Position numbers and translations under genes: made by a program. From NCBI GenBank assembly GCA_017412925.1, contig JAFPVP010000189.1:1-33557 (forward strand): DNA of 33,557 bases. The letters are read 5' to 3'. The DNA comes from Selenomonadaceae bacterium. GTDB taxonomy: Bacteria > Bacillota > Negativicutes > Selenomonadales > Selenomonadaceae. Below are positions 7,295-15,975 of this stretch, one piece after another. Every line of letters starts with the position of its first letter. Position 1 is the stretch's first letter. The notes beneath the pieces are model-generated. The model saw nothing but the letters and a program-made list of their open reading frames with translations, was not told where the DNA came from and ran no database searches.

Positions 7295-10200
7295 TCACTT
7301 TAAATATTTAGTCAAGGTCTCCAGCAACTTGGGAATGTCGAGCGGCTTAGAAAGGTGGTCGTTCATGCCCGCCTTAAGCGCGTTCTCCTTGTCCTCCTCG
7401 AAAGCATTAGCAGTCATCGCGACAATCGGGACAGTTTGCGCATCGGGGCGATTCAGGGCGCGGATATTGCGCGTCGCGTCGTAGCCGTTCATCGTCGGCA
7501 TTTGCACATCCATTAAAATCAAATCGTAGTAATTTGTCGGGGCAGTTCTAACCATTTCCACCGCGTCGGTGCCGTCGCAAGCGTCCTCAACTTCAAGCCC
7601 AATTTCGGTGAGAATCGCCTTGGCAATTTCGCGGTTGACTTCAATATCCTCGACCAACAACACGCGCTTGCCGCCAAAATCCGTGGAAGATAAATCGTCG
7701 TGTTTATTCTCGTCTTCGTCATGCCCGTGAATTGCTCTAGACAGAGCGCGTTTCAAATCGGAGCGGAAAAGCGGCTTGGTGCAGAACGTCGTTACGCCCG
7801 CCGCCTTAGCCTCCTGCTCAATGTCCGAGTAATCGTAAGCCGTCAGAATTATAAAAGGAGCCATTGAGCCTACGACGCGGCGAATTTGGCGAACAGTTTC
7901 AATGCCGTTTTGGTCGGGCATAAGCCAATCGATAATGTAGGCGTTGAAGGGGTCATTGTCCAGCGCACGCCCCGCGCGGAAGACTGCCTCGCGCGAAGAA
8001 GTCGTCCACTCTGAACGCATACCCATTTGCTTAAGCATTTCCGTCACGGATTCGCAGGTATTAAAATCGTCGTCGACAACCAGCGCACGCAAGCCGCTAA
8101 GTTCTTTGATAGGAACCGATTTAACGTTCTGCTGAAGTTTAAGGTCAAGCGTCACGGTGAATTCGCTGCCCTTGTCCTTCTCGCTCTCAACTTCGATTGT
8201 GCCGCCCATAAGCTCAACCATCTTTTTGGTAATGCTCATGCCAAGCCCCGTGCCCTGTATGCCGCTCTTGGTGGAAGTCTCCTCGCGCTCGAAGGCGTCG
8301 AACACGTGCTTTAAAAATTCCTTGCTCATGCCCAGCCCGTTGTCCTTGATTCGGAATTCGTATTTGGCGCAACCGTGGATTTGGGATTCGTATTGCGAAA
8401 TGCGGAAGAAGATTGAACCGGTCGACGGCGTGTATTTAACGGCGTTGCTCAAAATATTTATCAGCACTTGATTGACTTTGAGCTGGTCAGCGTAAACGTC
8501 CTCGTTCTTGACTTTGAAGGCGTCGATGTGGAATTTTTGTTGCTTAGCGTTAATCTGCGGCTGAATGATGTGAATCAGATTGTGAATCAAATCGGAAAGG
8601 TTGCACTCTTGCTCGGAGACTTCAATGCGCCCGCTCTCGATACGGCTCATGTCAAGAATGTCGTTAATCAAGCCGAGCAGATGATTGCTTGACGACAAAA
8701 CTTTTTCCAGCGAATCTTTGACCTGCGTGCGATTTTCAAAGTGGCGCAGAGCCATGGACGTGAAGCCGATAATTGCGTTCATGGGCGTGCGAATATCGTG
8801 GCTCATGTTCGATAGGAAAGTTGTTTTGGAGGCGTTGGCGTGCTGAGCTTGGGCAAGTGCGTCGGCAAGTTCCTGATTTTTTGCAAGAGCCTCGCGGGTC
8901 TGTTCGTCGACATTGGCAAAACCGACGCCCACCGCGTGCATATCCGTATCAATTTTGGCGATACGAATCATCGCGAAATGTTCAACGCCGTAACGGGTCA
9001 AAAGGTAGCGGTGCGAAATAATTTCCTTATCGGCAAGGCGCGCGCGGATATTTTCCGGCTTAACGAAATCCAAAAGAGCCTCGCGGTCGGTCGGGCAAAC
9101 GTAATCTTTGACGTAGGTGCGCAAAGCCTCGCTGAAGCGGACGACGTCGCTGACGTGGCGATTGAGTTGCCGGCTGATGTCGGGCGCGACACGATAACAA
9201 ACCGCCTCGTCCGAATCAAGATTCAAATGATAAACCAGCCGATAATCCACCGTCAACGCCTGAATCATTTCTGATTGCCGCCGCCGCCGCCGCTCCTCGG
9301 AAAGTAATTGCGTCTGCAAGCGGAATTTTTCTTCCATTTCCTCGCGCTTAACACGACTTTCCGTCTCGGCGAGATTTTTTTGATGGAGGAGCTTTGTATT
9401 CTTGCGTGCCTGCGAAATTATCAGCGCGAAAATAATTATCATCGCCGCTATCATCAAGACCGTCCGCAGCGTCGAGCGGTGGAGCATTTCGGCATTCACG
9501 GCGGAAAGTTCTTCCTCAATTTTGCTCTCGCGCATTAGGTAAGTCAGCATCCAATCCGTGCCTTCGACGGGGCGATAATAAAGCGATTCCTTCACGCCGC
9601 GAAATGTAAACGACGTCATTCCTTGGCGCGAATTTGCGAAGTCGTCCCTAACTCTCTCAAACGTAAAACCTGGCTCAAACGTCGCCTCTTGCAACGCGCT
9701 CAAAAGATTGGTGCCGCTATCTAAACTGCCCAAAACCGCGTCGGTCAAAGATTCGCCGTCCGTGCCGTAGAGGTTGGAAAAAGTCATGGCAGTCGTCGTG
9801 GTGTGCATTAAAAGCCCCGCCAACAAATCTTGCATTTCGTCGATGATAAAGCAACCCTTGAGCGGCACGCCTTGAAAGTTCAAATTCTTGACGGGCACGA
9901 AGACTGCGACGGTTTTATTGTGCGTGAAAACTTTGGGCGCGGTGACATTTTCGCCCGCAAAAAAATATTCGTCGGGATTGGCTACGTTGCCTTCGGGCGT
10001 GAAAATTGCGCCGTTGGTGCTCACGAAGCCGATTTGTTCGACGTTGTAAAGCGTGCGCATTCTGTTTAAAAACACGCTCAAAGTTTCGGGGCTTTGCATG
10101 TCGTTGGCAGTCAAAACTTTAAGGGCGTTGGAAATTTGTTTGATGTTGCGCCTTATGCGGGCGATAATGACTTGCTCGCGGCGGTCGACGAGTTCGCGCA

Positions 10201-10348
10201 GATAGACGCGGCTGACGGCGTGAACCGCCTCGCTTGTGCCGCTCTGCTCGCTACGGCTTATCCAAAGCGTCGACAGAACTAAGAGTATGGCGATAATGAC
10301 TCCGCCGATAACTGCGGTTTTATTTTCTGCCAAATTTTTTTCTTCCAT
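7295..10348 (-). CDS. hybrid sensor histidine kinase with two receiver domains
   Basis: Membrane phosphorelay kinase of 1017 residues. In order: a membrane helix (about 11-30), an external sensor region of about 260 residues resembling a Cache fold, a second helix (about 295-314), a charged coiled coil, a PAS-like region (about 365-480), the dimerisation domain with SHDIRTPMN (phospho-His near 517), and the ATPase domain with the N box NILSNAVKY, DNGLGM and GTGLGMS. Two receivers follow, the first with acceptor Asp in YIIDWLMP near 807, the second with LILMDVQMP near 947. There is no Hpt domain, so the phosphate acceptor must be elsewhere or the receivers tune the kinase. Start: ATG 10348 has GAGG eight bases upstream, whereas the longer TTG at 10366 lies before that site. 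It heads the run with the DUF4422 and ftsW genes. Confidence 0.9.
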   Translation of the reverse strand: MEEKNLAENKTAVIGGVIIAILLVLSTLWISRSEQSGTSEAVHAVSRVYLRELVDRREQVIIARIRRNIKQISNALKVLTANDMQSPETLSVFLNRMRTLYNVEQIGFVSTNGAIFTPEGNVANPDEYFFAGENVTAPKVFTHNKTVAVFVPVKNLNFQGVPLKGCFIIDEMQDLLAGLLMHTTTTAMTFSNLYGTDGESLTDAVLGSLDSGTNLLSALQEATFEPGFTFERVRDDFANSRQGMTSFTFRGVKESLYYRPVEGTDWMLTYLMRESKIEEELSAVNAEMLHRSTLRTVLMIAAMIIIFALIISQARKNTKLLHQKNLAETESRVKREEMEEKFRLQTQLLSEERRRRRQSEMIQALTVDYRLVYHLNLDSDEAVCYRVAPDISRQLNRHVSDVVRFSEALRTYVKDYVCPTDREALLDFVKPENIRARLADKEIISHRYLLTRYGVEHFAMIRIAKIDTDMHAVGVGFANVDEQTREALAKNQELADALAQAQHANASKTTFLSNMSHDIRTPMNAIIGFTSMALRHFENRTQVKDSLEKVLSSSNHLLGLINDILDMSRIESGRIEVSEQECNLSDLIHNLIHIIQPQINAKQQKFHIDAFKVKNEDVYADQLKVNQVLINILSNAVKYTPSTGSIFFRISQYESQIHGCAKYEFRIKDNGLGMSKEFLKHVFDAFEREETSTKSGIQGTGLGMSITKKMVELMGGTIEVESEKDKGSEFTVTLDLKLQQNVKSVPIKELSGLRALVVDDDFNTCESVTEMLKQMGMRSEWTTSSREAVFRAGRALDNDPFNAYIIDWLMPDQNGIETVRQIRRVVGSMAPFIILTAYDYSDIEQEAKAAGVTTFCTKPLFRSDLKRALSRAIHGHDEDENKHDDLSSTDFGGKRVLLVEDIEVNREIAKAILTEIGLEVEDACDGTDAVEMVRTAPTNYYDLILMDVQMPTMNGYDATRNIRALNRPDAQTVPIVAMTANAFEEDKENALKAGMNDHLSKPLDIPKLLETLTKYLK

Positions 10349-10383
10349 TGTGAAGACCTCGCGCAAGAAATTTTCTGCCGAAG

Positions 10384-10412
10384 ATTTTATTAAAATTGCC
10401 TCGATATAGCAA
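10384..10412 (-). promoter_or_regulatory. promoter of the sensor kinase operon
   Basis: Minus strand: -35 TTGCTA (10412-10407), 17-base spacer, -10 TAAAAT (10389-10384). Start point expected near 10377, about 30 bases before the ATG at 10348. Confidence 0.65.
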
Positions 10413-10424
10413 GCTTTAATTTTA

Positions 10425-10455
10425 GGGAAATAGGGAAGCGGGAAAATAGGGAAAG
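10425..10455. repeat. direct repeat upstream of the sensor kinase promoter
   Basis: Two adjoining near-identical units on the plus strand, GGGAAATAGGGAAGC (10425-10439) and GGGAAAATAGGGAAAG (10440-10455), each themselves a doublet of GGGAA. They end 13 bases upstream of the -35 box, the usual place for an activator site. Function is inference. Confidence 0.5.
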
Positions 10456-10485
10456 AGTAATTCCTAATAAAAAAAATAGAGCCCG

Positions 10486-10552
10486 CCCGCTTTAAAAGCG
10501 GGAGAACAGCGTGCGCGATTCAACGTTAAAAAATTTTCAACTAATCGCCGCG
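10486..10552. repeat. intergenic repeat element, copy B
   Basis: Palindrome CCCGCTTTAAAAGCGGG (10486-10502), then a 40-base segment (10513-10552) matching 5768-5807 with one mismatch. It lies between the sensor kinase promoter and the rpsT terminator. On the minus strand the palindrome is followed after nine bases by a T run, so it could add a second terminator behind rpsT. Confidence 0.7.
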
Positions 10553-10558
10553 CTTCTG

Positions 10559-10592
10559 CAAAAAAAAAATAGAGCCCGTCTAAGACGAACCC
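10559..10592 (-). terminator. rpsT terminator
   Basis: Minus strand: GGGTTCGTC, loop TTA, GACGGGCTC (nine pairs including G-U pairs), then TATTTTTTTTTT. It begins about ten bases after the rpsT stop. Confidence 0.75.
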
Positions 10593-10602
10593 TCAAAGAT
10601 TT

Positions 10603-10869
10603 TTAAGCGGGCATTGCGTTGACTTTCAACGTGAGCTTGGATTTTTTGCGAGCGGCCGCGTTTTTGTGAATCGTGTTATTCGCCGCTGCTTGGTCGATTG
10701 CCTTGTGCGCTGCGGGCAAAAGTTTTTTCGCTTCTGTCGCGTCGCCCTCCGCTATCGCCGCCAGCACGAGCTTTTGAGCCTTTTTCATGCGCGTTTTCTC
10801 GAAAATATTCCGAGCGCGGCGTTTGGCGTCAACCTTCATGCTCTTAACCGAAGACTTAATGTTAGGCAA
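10603..10869 (-). CDS. rpsT: 30S ribosomal protein S20
   Basis: Primary-binding small-subunit protein that contacts 16S rRNA helices near the 5' domain and helix 44. The 88-residue product is Lys/Ala rich and all helical, with the usual opening PNIKSSVKS and the RNIFEKTRMKK and NNTIHKNAAARKKSKL blocks. I set the start at TTG (10869-10867), eight bases after GGAGG, giving MPNIKSS as in other S20 proteins. The GTG three codons upstream overlaps the ribosome binding site. It is monocistronic, with its own promoter and terminator. S20 genes often start on a weak codon, which is linked to translational self-control in E. coli; a TTG here would fit that. Confidence 0.95.
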   Translation of the reverse strand: MPNIKSSVKSMKVDAKRRARNIFEKTRMKKAQKLVLAAIAEGDATEAKKLLPAAHKAIDQAAANNTIHKNAAARKKSKLTLKVNAMPA

Positions 10870-10906
10870 ATGAAGCACCTCCTATAAATTTTCTTACAGC
10901 TGTGGA

Positions 10907-10935
10907 AGTCTATCACAGCGCGGTTTAAATTGCAA
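10907..10935 (-). promoter_or_regulatory. rpsT promoter with overlapping inverted repeat
   Basis: Minus strand: -35 TTGCAA (10935-10930), 17-base spacer, -10 TAGACT (10912-10907). An inverted repeat GCTGTG-N9-CACAGC at 10899-10919 spans the -10 box. It could be an operator, or a hairpin if transcription starts further upstream. Confidence 0.6.
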
Positions 10936-10941
10936 GTAGAA

Positions 10942-11730
10942 TTATATTTTGACGGGCGCGAGAATCATGTAGGCTGAAATTATCGCCAAGGCAACGCTCA
11001 ATCCCGCGAAGACGTTTCGTTTAAAGATTAAATCTTTCCGCAAGTCGTCGAAATCCTGCGCACGTGCTTTGCGGAAGAAAAATATCATCGCCGCCAAAAG
11101 TAAAAGTTCAACTGCCGCCGTCAGCGCGAGCTTTTCTTTATGCCAAATTTTAAAGCGAACTTGCATAGATTTTTCGCCGCCGTGAATCAGCACGGGTGCC
11201 AAGTTCCATTTCAAAATTTTTCCGTCAGCAGAAATTTCCTCGGCGTTAGAAGTTTCAAGGGCGTAGGGCAGGCGGATTGAAAAATCGAACTTGACGCCGC
11301 TCAACGCGCTTTGAATCATGAAATTTGCTTCGGGCGGAAGATTGGCGGGCGGGCTTGTCCAATATAAATCAAAGTCGTACACGTCGAAGAACCAGCCCGC
11401 GTGCCGAGAAATGCCGCGATTTTTTCCAACTTGAGCACCGTACAAATCGCCCGCAGACTTCGCGAAACTTTCGACATCGGGGTAATTGTAATTGAATTCG
11501 TAGCCGCGCAGGTCGCCCTCGACGATTAAGTTGCCCTTCACGTCGGGATTGAGCCGCTCGTTTCTTTCCTTCCAATCTTCAATTTGCCGAATGACAAGCG
11601 CGTTGCCAATTAATTTGCTGTGCTGATTAACCGCGCCGTCGTCGGTGATTGTCAAGTCGAATTCGGCTTGGAAGCAGCCCGCGCAGATTGTGCCGATTAA
11701 AATTATCGCGGCGGCAAAAAAATTTTTCAT
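10942..11730 (-). CDS. LppM-like (DUF3153-type) membrane lipoprotein
   Basis: A 262-residue exported protein. It has a lipoprotein signal peptide with lipobox ICAGC (lipidated Cys19), an extracytoplasmic beta-rich domain of about 180 residues (FDLTITDDGAVNQHSKLIGN; later LPYALETSNAEEISADGKIL), and two C-terminal hydrophobic segments (about 207-225 and 239-258) split by a basic loop. The layout resembles LppM / DUF3153 proteins, whose role is not well settled. It starts three bases after the putP stop, so it is probably co-transcribed with putP. No terminator was seen before the rpsT promoter. Confidence 0.65.
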   Translation of the reverse strand: MKNFFAAAIILIGTICAGCFQAEFDLTITDDGAVNQHSKLIGNALVIRQIEDWKERNERLNPDVKGNLIVEGDLRGYEFNYNYPDVESFAKSAGDLYGAQVGKNRGISRHAGWFFDVYDFDLYWTSPPANLPPEANFMIQSALSGVKFDFSIRLPYALETSNAEEISADGKILKWNLAPVLIHGGEKSMQVRFKIWHKEKLALTAAVELLLLAAMIFFFRKARAQDFDDLRKDLIFKRNVFAGLSVALAIISAYMILAPVKI

Positions 11731-11733
11731 GAT

Positions 11734-13212
11734 TTAAATCTCGCTCTTGTCGACTTTATCAAAGGTTTCCAAAATATCGCGGTCGGGCTCGCTGTCAATT
11801 TTACTGACGATAAAAATTGCAATCAGCGCGAAGATAAATCCAGGGACAATTTCATAGAGCCCGAAGAGTGCAAACTGTTTCCAAATCAGAACGGTGGAGC
11901 CGCCGACGATAATTCCGGCGATAACTCCTGCGCGGGTGGTACGTTTCCAAAACAAACTCATCAAAATTGCCGGACCGAACGCCGCGCCGAAGCCCGCCCA
12001 AGCATAGGCGACCATGTCAAGGATAAAGCTGTCGGGATTGAAGCCGAGGTAGACGGCGATAGAGGCGATAATCAAGACGGAGGCGCGGGAAATCCAAACG
12101 AGTTCCGCTTGATCTGCGTCTTTGCGAAGGAGCGTTTTATAAAAGTCCTGCGCGAAGGCTGAAGCCGCGACCAAAAGTTGGCTCGACGCCGTCGACATAA
12201 TCGCCGCCAAAACCGCGCTAAGGAGCAAGCCCGCGACAATCGGCGGGAAAAGTTGGTTCGTCATGAGCAGGAAGACGGTTTCGGCGTTGGTGCCCTCCAG
12301 CGTTTCCGTCAAGTAGACTGTGCCGACCATGCCGATTGATACCGCCGCCGCCAAAGAAAGCGTCACCCACGTCATTGCGATTCGGGTTGCTTGCGGCAGT
12401 TCTTTTGTTGATTTAATTGCCATGAACCTAACCAAAATGTGCGGCTGTCCGAAGTAGCCGATACCCCACGCCAGAAGCGAGATTAATTCAATCGCGCCCA
12501 TGGTTGAGCCGTCGGGTTTGGTCAGCGGCTGGAACATTGATTCTTTGTAGGCGGAAATTGCGCTGATTGTATCGCCGAAGCCGCCCAAACTCATCGCCGC
12601 GCAGATTGGCACGATTAAAATTGCAAAAAACATCATCACGCCTTGGATAAAGTCCGTGCGACTGACTGCCAAAAAGCCGCCGATTAAAGTATAGAAGACG
12701 ACCGAACCTGCGCCCAAAAATATCGCGTATTGGAATTGTAGACCGAAGACCGTTTCAAAAAGTTTGCCCGCCGCCACGAAGCCCGAAGACGTGTACAGGA
12801 TAAAAAATATCAGAATAAAAATTGCGGGAACGATTCGGAGCAGATTGCTCGTGTCGTGGTAACGATTCTGCAAAAATTCGGGGAGCGTCAAAGCATTTCC
12901 GGCAAGTTCTGTGTATCTGCGGAGCCTAGCCGCCACGAAATACCAGTTCGCCCACGTGCCGATAGCAATACCAATGGCAATCCACGCAGAATTCAAGCCC
13001 GCAAGGTAAGCAAAGCCAGGCACGCCCATAAGCATCCAGCCGCTCATATCCGACGCCTCAGCACTTAGTGACGTGACCCACGCGCCCAATTTCCTGTTGC
13101 CGAGGAAATAATCGCTCATGTTTTTTGTTCGGCGGTAGTAGTAAACGCCAATCGCCATCATCAAGCCGATATACAGCACGAAGGCGTTGATAACCATTAT
13201 GTCGTTTGTCAA
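11734..13212 (-). CDS. putP: sodium/proline symporter
   Basis: SLC5/SSS-family symporter importing proline with Na+ across the inner membrane. About 13 hydrophobic segments in 492 residues. PutP hallmarks include YYRRTKNMSDYFLGNRKLG after helix 1, SAEASDMSGWMLMG in helix 2, and the Na+-site segment AAIMSTASSQLLVAASA, matching Ser340/Thr341 of E. coli PutP. Start: GGAGGAGG at 13228-13221 points to TTG 13212 (eight-base gap). The TTG at 13239 lies upstream of that site, and the ATG at 13197 is too far from it. A promoter sits directly upstream. The gene is followed by the LppM-like lipoprotein gene in the same transcript. Confidence 0.9.
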   Translation of the reverse strand: MTNDIMVINAFVLYIGLMMAIGVYYYRRTKNMSDYFLGNRKLGAWVTSLSAEASDMSGWMLMGVPGFAYLAGLNSAWIAIGIAIGTWANWYFVAARLRRYTELAGNALTLPEFLQNRYHDTSNLLRIVPAIFILIFFILYTSSGFVAAGKLFETVFGLQFQYAIFLGAGSVVFYTLIGGFLAVSRTDFIQGVMMFFAILIVPICAAMSLGGFGDTISAISAYKESMFQPLTKPDGSTMGAIELISLLAWGIGYFGQPHILVRFMAIKSTKELPQATRIAMTWVTLSLAAAVSIGMVGTVYLTETLEGTNAETVFLLMTNQLFPPIVAGLLLSAVLAAIMSTASSQLLVAASAFAQDFYKTLLRKDADQAELVWISRASVLIIASIAVYLGFNPDSFILDMVAYAWAGFGAAFGPAILMSLFWKRTTRAGVIAGIIVGGSTVLIWKQFALFGLYEIVPGFIFALIAIFIVSKIDSEPDRDILETFDKVDKSEI

Positions 13213-13248
13213 AACAAAATCCTCCTCCTTCCATTTCAAAACTTGAAT

Positions 13249-13277
13249 ATTATACCCGCGCAGAATTTTTTTGGCAA
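13249..13277 (-). promoter_or_regulatory. putP promoter
   Basis: Minus strand: -35 TTGCCA (13277-13272), 17-base spacer, -10 TATAAT (13254-13249). The -35 box abuts the T tract of the terminator of the upstream operon. Confidence 0.75.
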
Positions 13278-13303
13278 TAAAAAATGCCGCCGCTTAGGGC
13301 GAC
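13278..13303 (-). terminator. terminator of the exported-protein operon
   Basis: Minus strand: GTCGCC, loop, GGCGGC (six pairs with one mismatch), then ATTTTTTAT. It lies 17 bases after the stop of the TPR gene. Confidence 0.55.
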
Positions 13304-13320
13304 AAAAAATTTTCGGTTGA

Positions 13321-14277
13321 TTATCTGCGTCTAGCTTTTGCCTCGTAGGCAACTTGCATGTTTTGAATTGCGGGTTGGAAATTTTGATTGTTTGACAGCG
13401 CGCGATTATAGCAGTCAATCGCCGTGTCGTAGTCGCCGAGCTGATAGTAGCAAAGCCCCAAATTTGTGAATGCCGCAGACAGATTTACGCCCAGTTCGAT
13501 AGCTTTTTTGAAGTCGTCGATTGCTCGCTGATAATCTTTTCGCTCAAAGTAAATCAAGCCGCGATTGTTATAAATTGCACCGTAATTCGGGTCAATGGAG
13601 ATGGCTGTATTAAAATCGGCAAGCGCGCTGTCAAGCTCCCCGACGATTTTATAGGAAGAGCCGCGAGTAGAAAAAATTTGCGCGTTTTTCACGCCCAGTT
13701 CAATGGCGCGTGTCAAGTCAGCAATCGCCAAGCGGTCTTGTCCGCCCTCCCAAGAATAGACGACGCCGCGATTTTGATAAGCCTCGGCATAGTTGGGATT
13801 AAGTTCAATAGCGCGCGTCAAGTCGGCGATAGCCCGATTATAAATTGCAGAAGTATCGACGCCGGATTTTTCCTTGTAATCTGCCATTTTCCCCGTCAAC
13901 AAGCCGCGATTATTCAAGGCGACCGCATTGCCGGGATTAATTTCGACGGCGCGGGTATAATCGTTGTAAGCGTCATCAAAACGGCTTAGGCTTTCAAAAA
14001 CCGTGCCGCGATTGTTATAGGCGTCGGAATAATTCGGGTCGAGTTCAACGGCGCGGCTGAAATCGGCAAGGGCGCGTTCGTAATCTTTTTTAAGTTTGTA
14101 AGCATAGCCGCGATTGTTATAGACGACGGCGTTATTTGGCTCACTTTGAAGTTTTTGCGTATATTGAGCAATCGCGCTGTCGGCGTCAAAATTCATCGGC
14201 GCGGCAAATACGGGAGCCGCCAATAAACTCATCGCTAAAAAGCCGCCCGCGATTATTCGAGAAAATTTTTTCAACAT
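13321..14277 (-). CDS. exported tetratricopeptide-repeat protein
   Basis: A 318-residue protein with a signal peptide (MLKKFSRIIAGGFLAMSLLA, cleavage likely after VFA). After it come about eight TPR units carrying the repeated pattern A(V/I)xLNPNYAxAYxNRGxxY. TPRs are protein-protein scaffolds, so this probably holds partners together outside the cytoplasm. The final residues EAKARRR are basic. The ATG at 14277 has AGGTGA five bases upstream; the longer open frame upstream is not needed. It is the last of six genes running in the same direction from 19242, starting 13 bases after the LPP20-like gene, and is followed by a terminator. No enzymatic domain is visible. Confidence 0.85.
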   Translation of the reverse strand: MLKKFSRIIAGGFLAMSLLAAPVFAAPMNFDADSAIAQYTQKLQSEPNNAVVYNNRGYAYKLKKDYERALADFSRAVELDPNYSDAYNNRGTVFESLSRFDDAYNDYTRAVEINPGNAVALNNRGLLTGKMADYKEKSGVDTSAIYNRAIADLTRAIELNPNYAEAYQNRGVVYSWEGGQDRLAIADLTRAIELGVKNAQIFSTRGSSYKIVGELDSALADFNTAISIDPNYGAIYNNRGLIYFERKDYQRAIDDFKKAIELGVNLSAAFTNLGLCYYQLGDYDTAIDCYNRALSNNQNFQPAIQNMQVAYEAKARRR

Positions 14278-14290
14278 GTCAATCACCTGC

Positions 14291-15166
14291 TCAATACAAG
14301 AAAACAACGGCGGTCTTGTTGAGGAAACCGCTGGCTCCGTTCTCAATCAAAATGCGGCTGCCGTCCGCCTCGCTGACTACGGGGTTGGCGTTGTGGTCTT
14401 CAAGGCGTTCAGCTTTTATGACGAGCGGCTTGGCTCCTGCGCGGTCAGCCATGTTTCTATCGGTTGCGTAGTTGACCATGCCGTCGCGAACGACCAAATC
14501 ATAGTTCAAATTTTCGTGCCCGTAGAGTTTGACGCCCTTAACATTTTTGATAACAGGGCTCATGACGGGATTAAGATTTAAACCTCTACAGTCGATGATA
14601 AGCCCCGTATAGCCGCCAATCGCCGCCATGGGTGAACGTTCGCCGCCCTTAGCGATATTATAGCCCACGGAATCGCCCGTTTGGCTGTCGGCGGGCATGG
14701 AGGGAATAACTTCGGGCGCGGGTTGCGGAAAAGGTTCAATGACCGGCGCAGGAGGGATTACGGCAGTGGAAAGACCCGTTGCGCCGAACAGCGGAACTTG
14801 CATTTCAACTTCATAGCCGCCGCCGGCAAGTTCGCCCTCAGAAACGATAACGGCACCTTTGATAATCGCGCTAACTCTTGTCTTTACGATGTCGGAAGTC
14901 AACATCATCTGCTCGACTGTCGTCTCCGCGTCGACTTGCACGCCCGTAATCAATTCTGCCATTTGCCGATAACCATCAGCGATAGCCGCACGACGCGCCA
15001 TCATCAACGCATGAGCCGGAGTTTTTACCATTTGCGGATTGGCTGTGCCCATGCCTCTTACCGTTATGACTTTGTCGCCCCAATCAACCGCTGCCTCGGC
15101 ACGCACGCCCGTCAGCAAAAACATTGTCGCCAAGAGCACCGTCAAGCACGTGAACAACTTTTTCAT
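14291..15166 (-). CDS. exported LPP20-family protein
   Basis: A 291-residue protein with a Sec signal peptide (MKKLFTCLTVLLATMFLLTG, cleavage near AEA). The first domain (about 30-130) has the LPP20 pattern: VITVRGMGT, an Ala/Arg-rich helix AHALMMARRAAIADGYRQMA, a strand with VSAIIKGAVIVSE and a closing EVEMQVPL. A proline-rich linker (about 137-160) follows. The C-terminal domain opens with GYTGLIIDCRGLNLNPVMSP, which I recall from LPP20-like proteins of other diderm bacteria. No lipobox is present, so it is periplasmic or surface-bound rather than lipidated. GAGGAGG lies eight bases before the ATG. Function unknown; a structural or trafficking role in the envelope is inference from context. 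Confidence 0.75.
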   Translation of the reverse strand: MKKLFTCLTVLLATMFLLTGVRAEAAVDWGDKVITVRGMGTANPQMVKTPAHALMMARRAAIADGYRQMAELITGVQVDAETTVEQMMLTSDIVKTRVSAIIKGAVIVSEGELAGGGYEVEMQVPLFGATGLSTAVIPPAPVIEPFPQPAPEVIPSMPADSQTGDSVGYNIAKGGERSPMAAIGGYTGLIIDCRGLNLNPVMSPVIKNVKGVKLYGHENLNYDLVVRDGMVNYATDRNMADRAGAKPLVIKAERLEDHNANPVVSEADGSRILIENGASGFLNKTAVVFLY

Positions 15167-15181
15167 TTAAAACGCCTCCTC

Positions 15182-15898
15182 TTAACCTTTTTCTATTTGA
15201 GCCGCCGCCGCTTTAGATTCTTTCTTGCTCGGATCTTTTATACCACGCGCCTTGCGATATTCTTCGGTTGCTGTCTTCAAAGATTTAGAGAGTTCATTAC
15301 GAATTTTCAGCAGAGTGTCAGTTTCTTGAGCAATAGCTATAATGTTGCCTATACCTTCGACGACATTGCCGGACGCCACGCTTTTAAGTTGCGCCGCCGT
15401 GATAAATCCAATTTGAGTGTAGGAGACGCCCGCCATAACATCGGAAAGCACACGTTGATTGTTGGCAGTCTTTATGAATTCGTCGATTTGCTTAAGTTTT
15501 TCCTCGTCGCCAGAAGCCAACGCATCCGATAAATATTTCTTAACATTTTCGGCGTCATCTTTATTTTGTTTGGCACCGTTTTTCATATTAAGACCGGCAT
15601 CGGAAGTTTTTACGGCGGACTTCACAGCTTGTTCTTGCGTAATCAAATTTTTGTTGGCAATGCTGTCGTCGGTTGCAACTTTAACATTCGCGTAAGCACT
15701 GGCGAGCAATGCCGTCGAATAGTAAAAATTTTCAAGCATTCTCTTGTTGGCAGTGTTTATGTCTCCACCGGCTACACCGAGCAGACTGCTGGCAAATTGC
15801 CCCAAATTAAATGCCTCCGCCGTCGGAGCACTTACACCGCCACCGATAACGCCCAAAATGACAGCAGTAGCCGCCACTTTTTTAAAAAACTTCTTCAT
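15182..15898 (-). CDS. exported helical protein of unknown function
   Basis: A 238-residue protein that starts at ATG 15898, seven bases after GGAGG. A signal peptide (MKKFFKKVAATAVILGVIGG, cleavage near AEA) is followed by an almost wholly helical, charged protein (LGQFASSLLGVAGGDINTAN; EKLKQIDEFIKTANNQRV; KIRNELSKSLKTATEEYRKA) and a Lys/Ala-rich tail. It has no Cys and no motif that I recognise. Composition is compatible with a self-assembling helical bundle or a periplasmic chaperone, but this cannot be told from sequence. A 77-base gap separates it from the upstream gene; I saw no clear promoter or terminator there, so it probably shares the operon. Confidence 0.7.
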   Translation of the reverse strand: MKKFFKKVAATAVILGVIGGGVSAPTAEAFNLGQFASSLLGVAGGDINTANKRMLENFYYSTALLASAYANVKVATDDSIANKNLITQEQAVKSAVKTSDAGLNMKNGAKQNKDDAENVKKYLSDALASGDEEKLKQIDEFIKTANNQRVLSDVMAGVSYTQIGFITAAQLKSVASGNVVEGIGNIIAIAQETDTLLKIRNELSKSLKTATEEYRKARGIKDPSKKESKAAAAQIEKG

Positions 15899-15975
15899 AA
15901 CCATTCCTCCTATCATTTAACACGAAAGATAAATTTACTGATACTCGACCGAAGCCGTAATATCCGCATGAAAAA

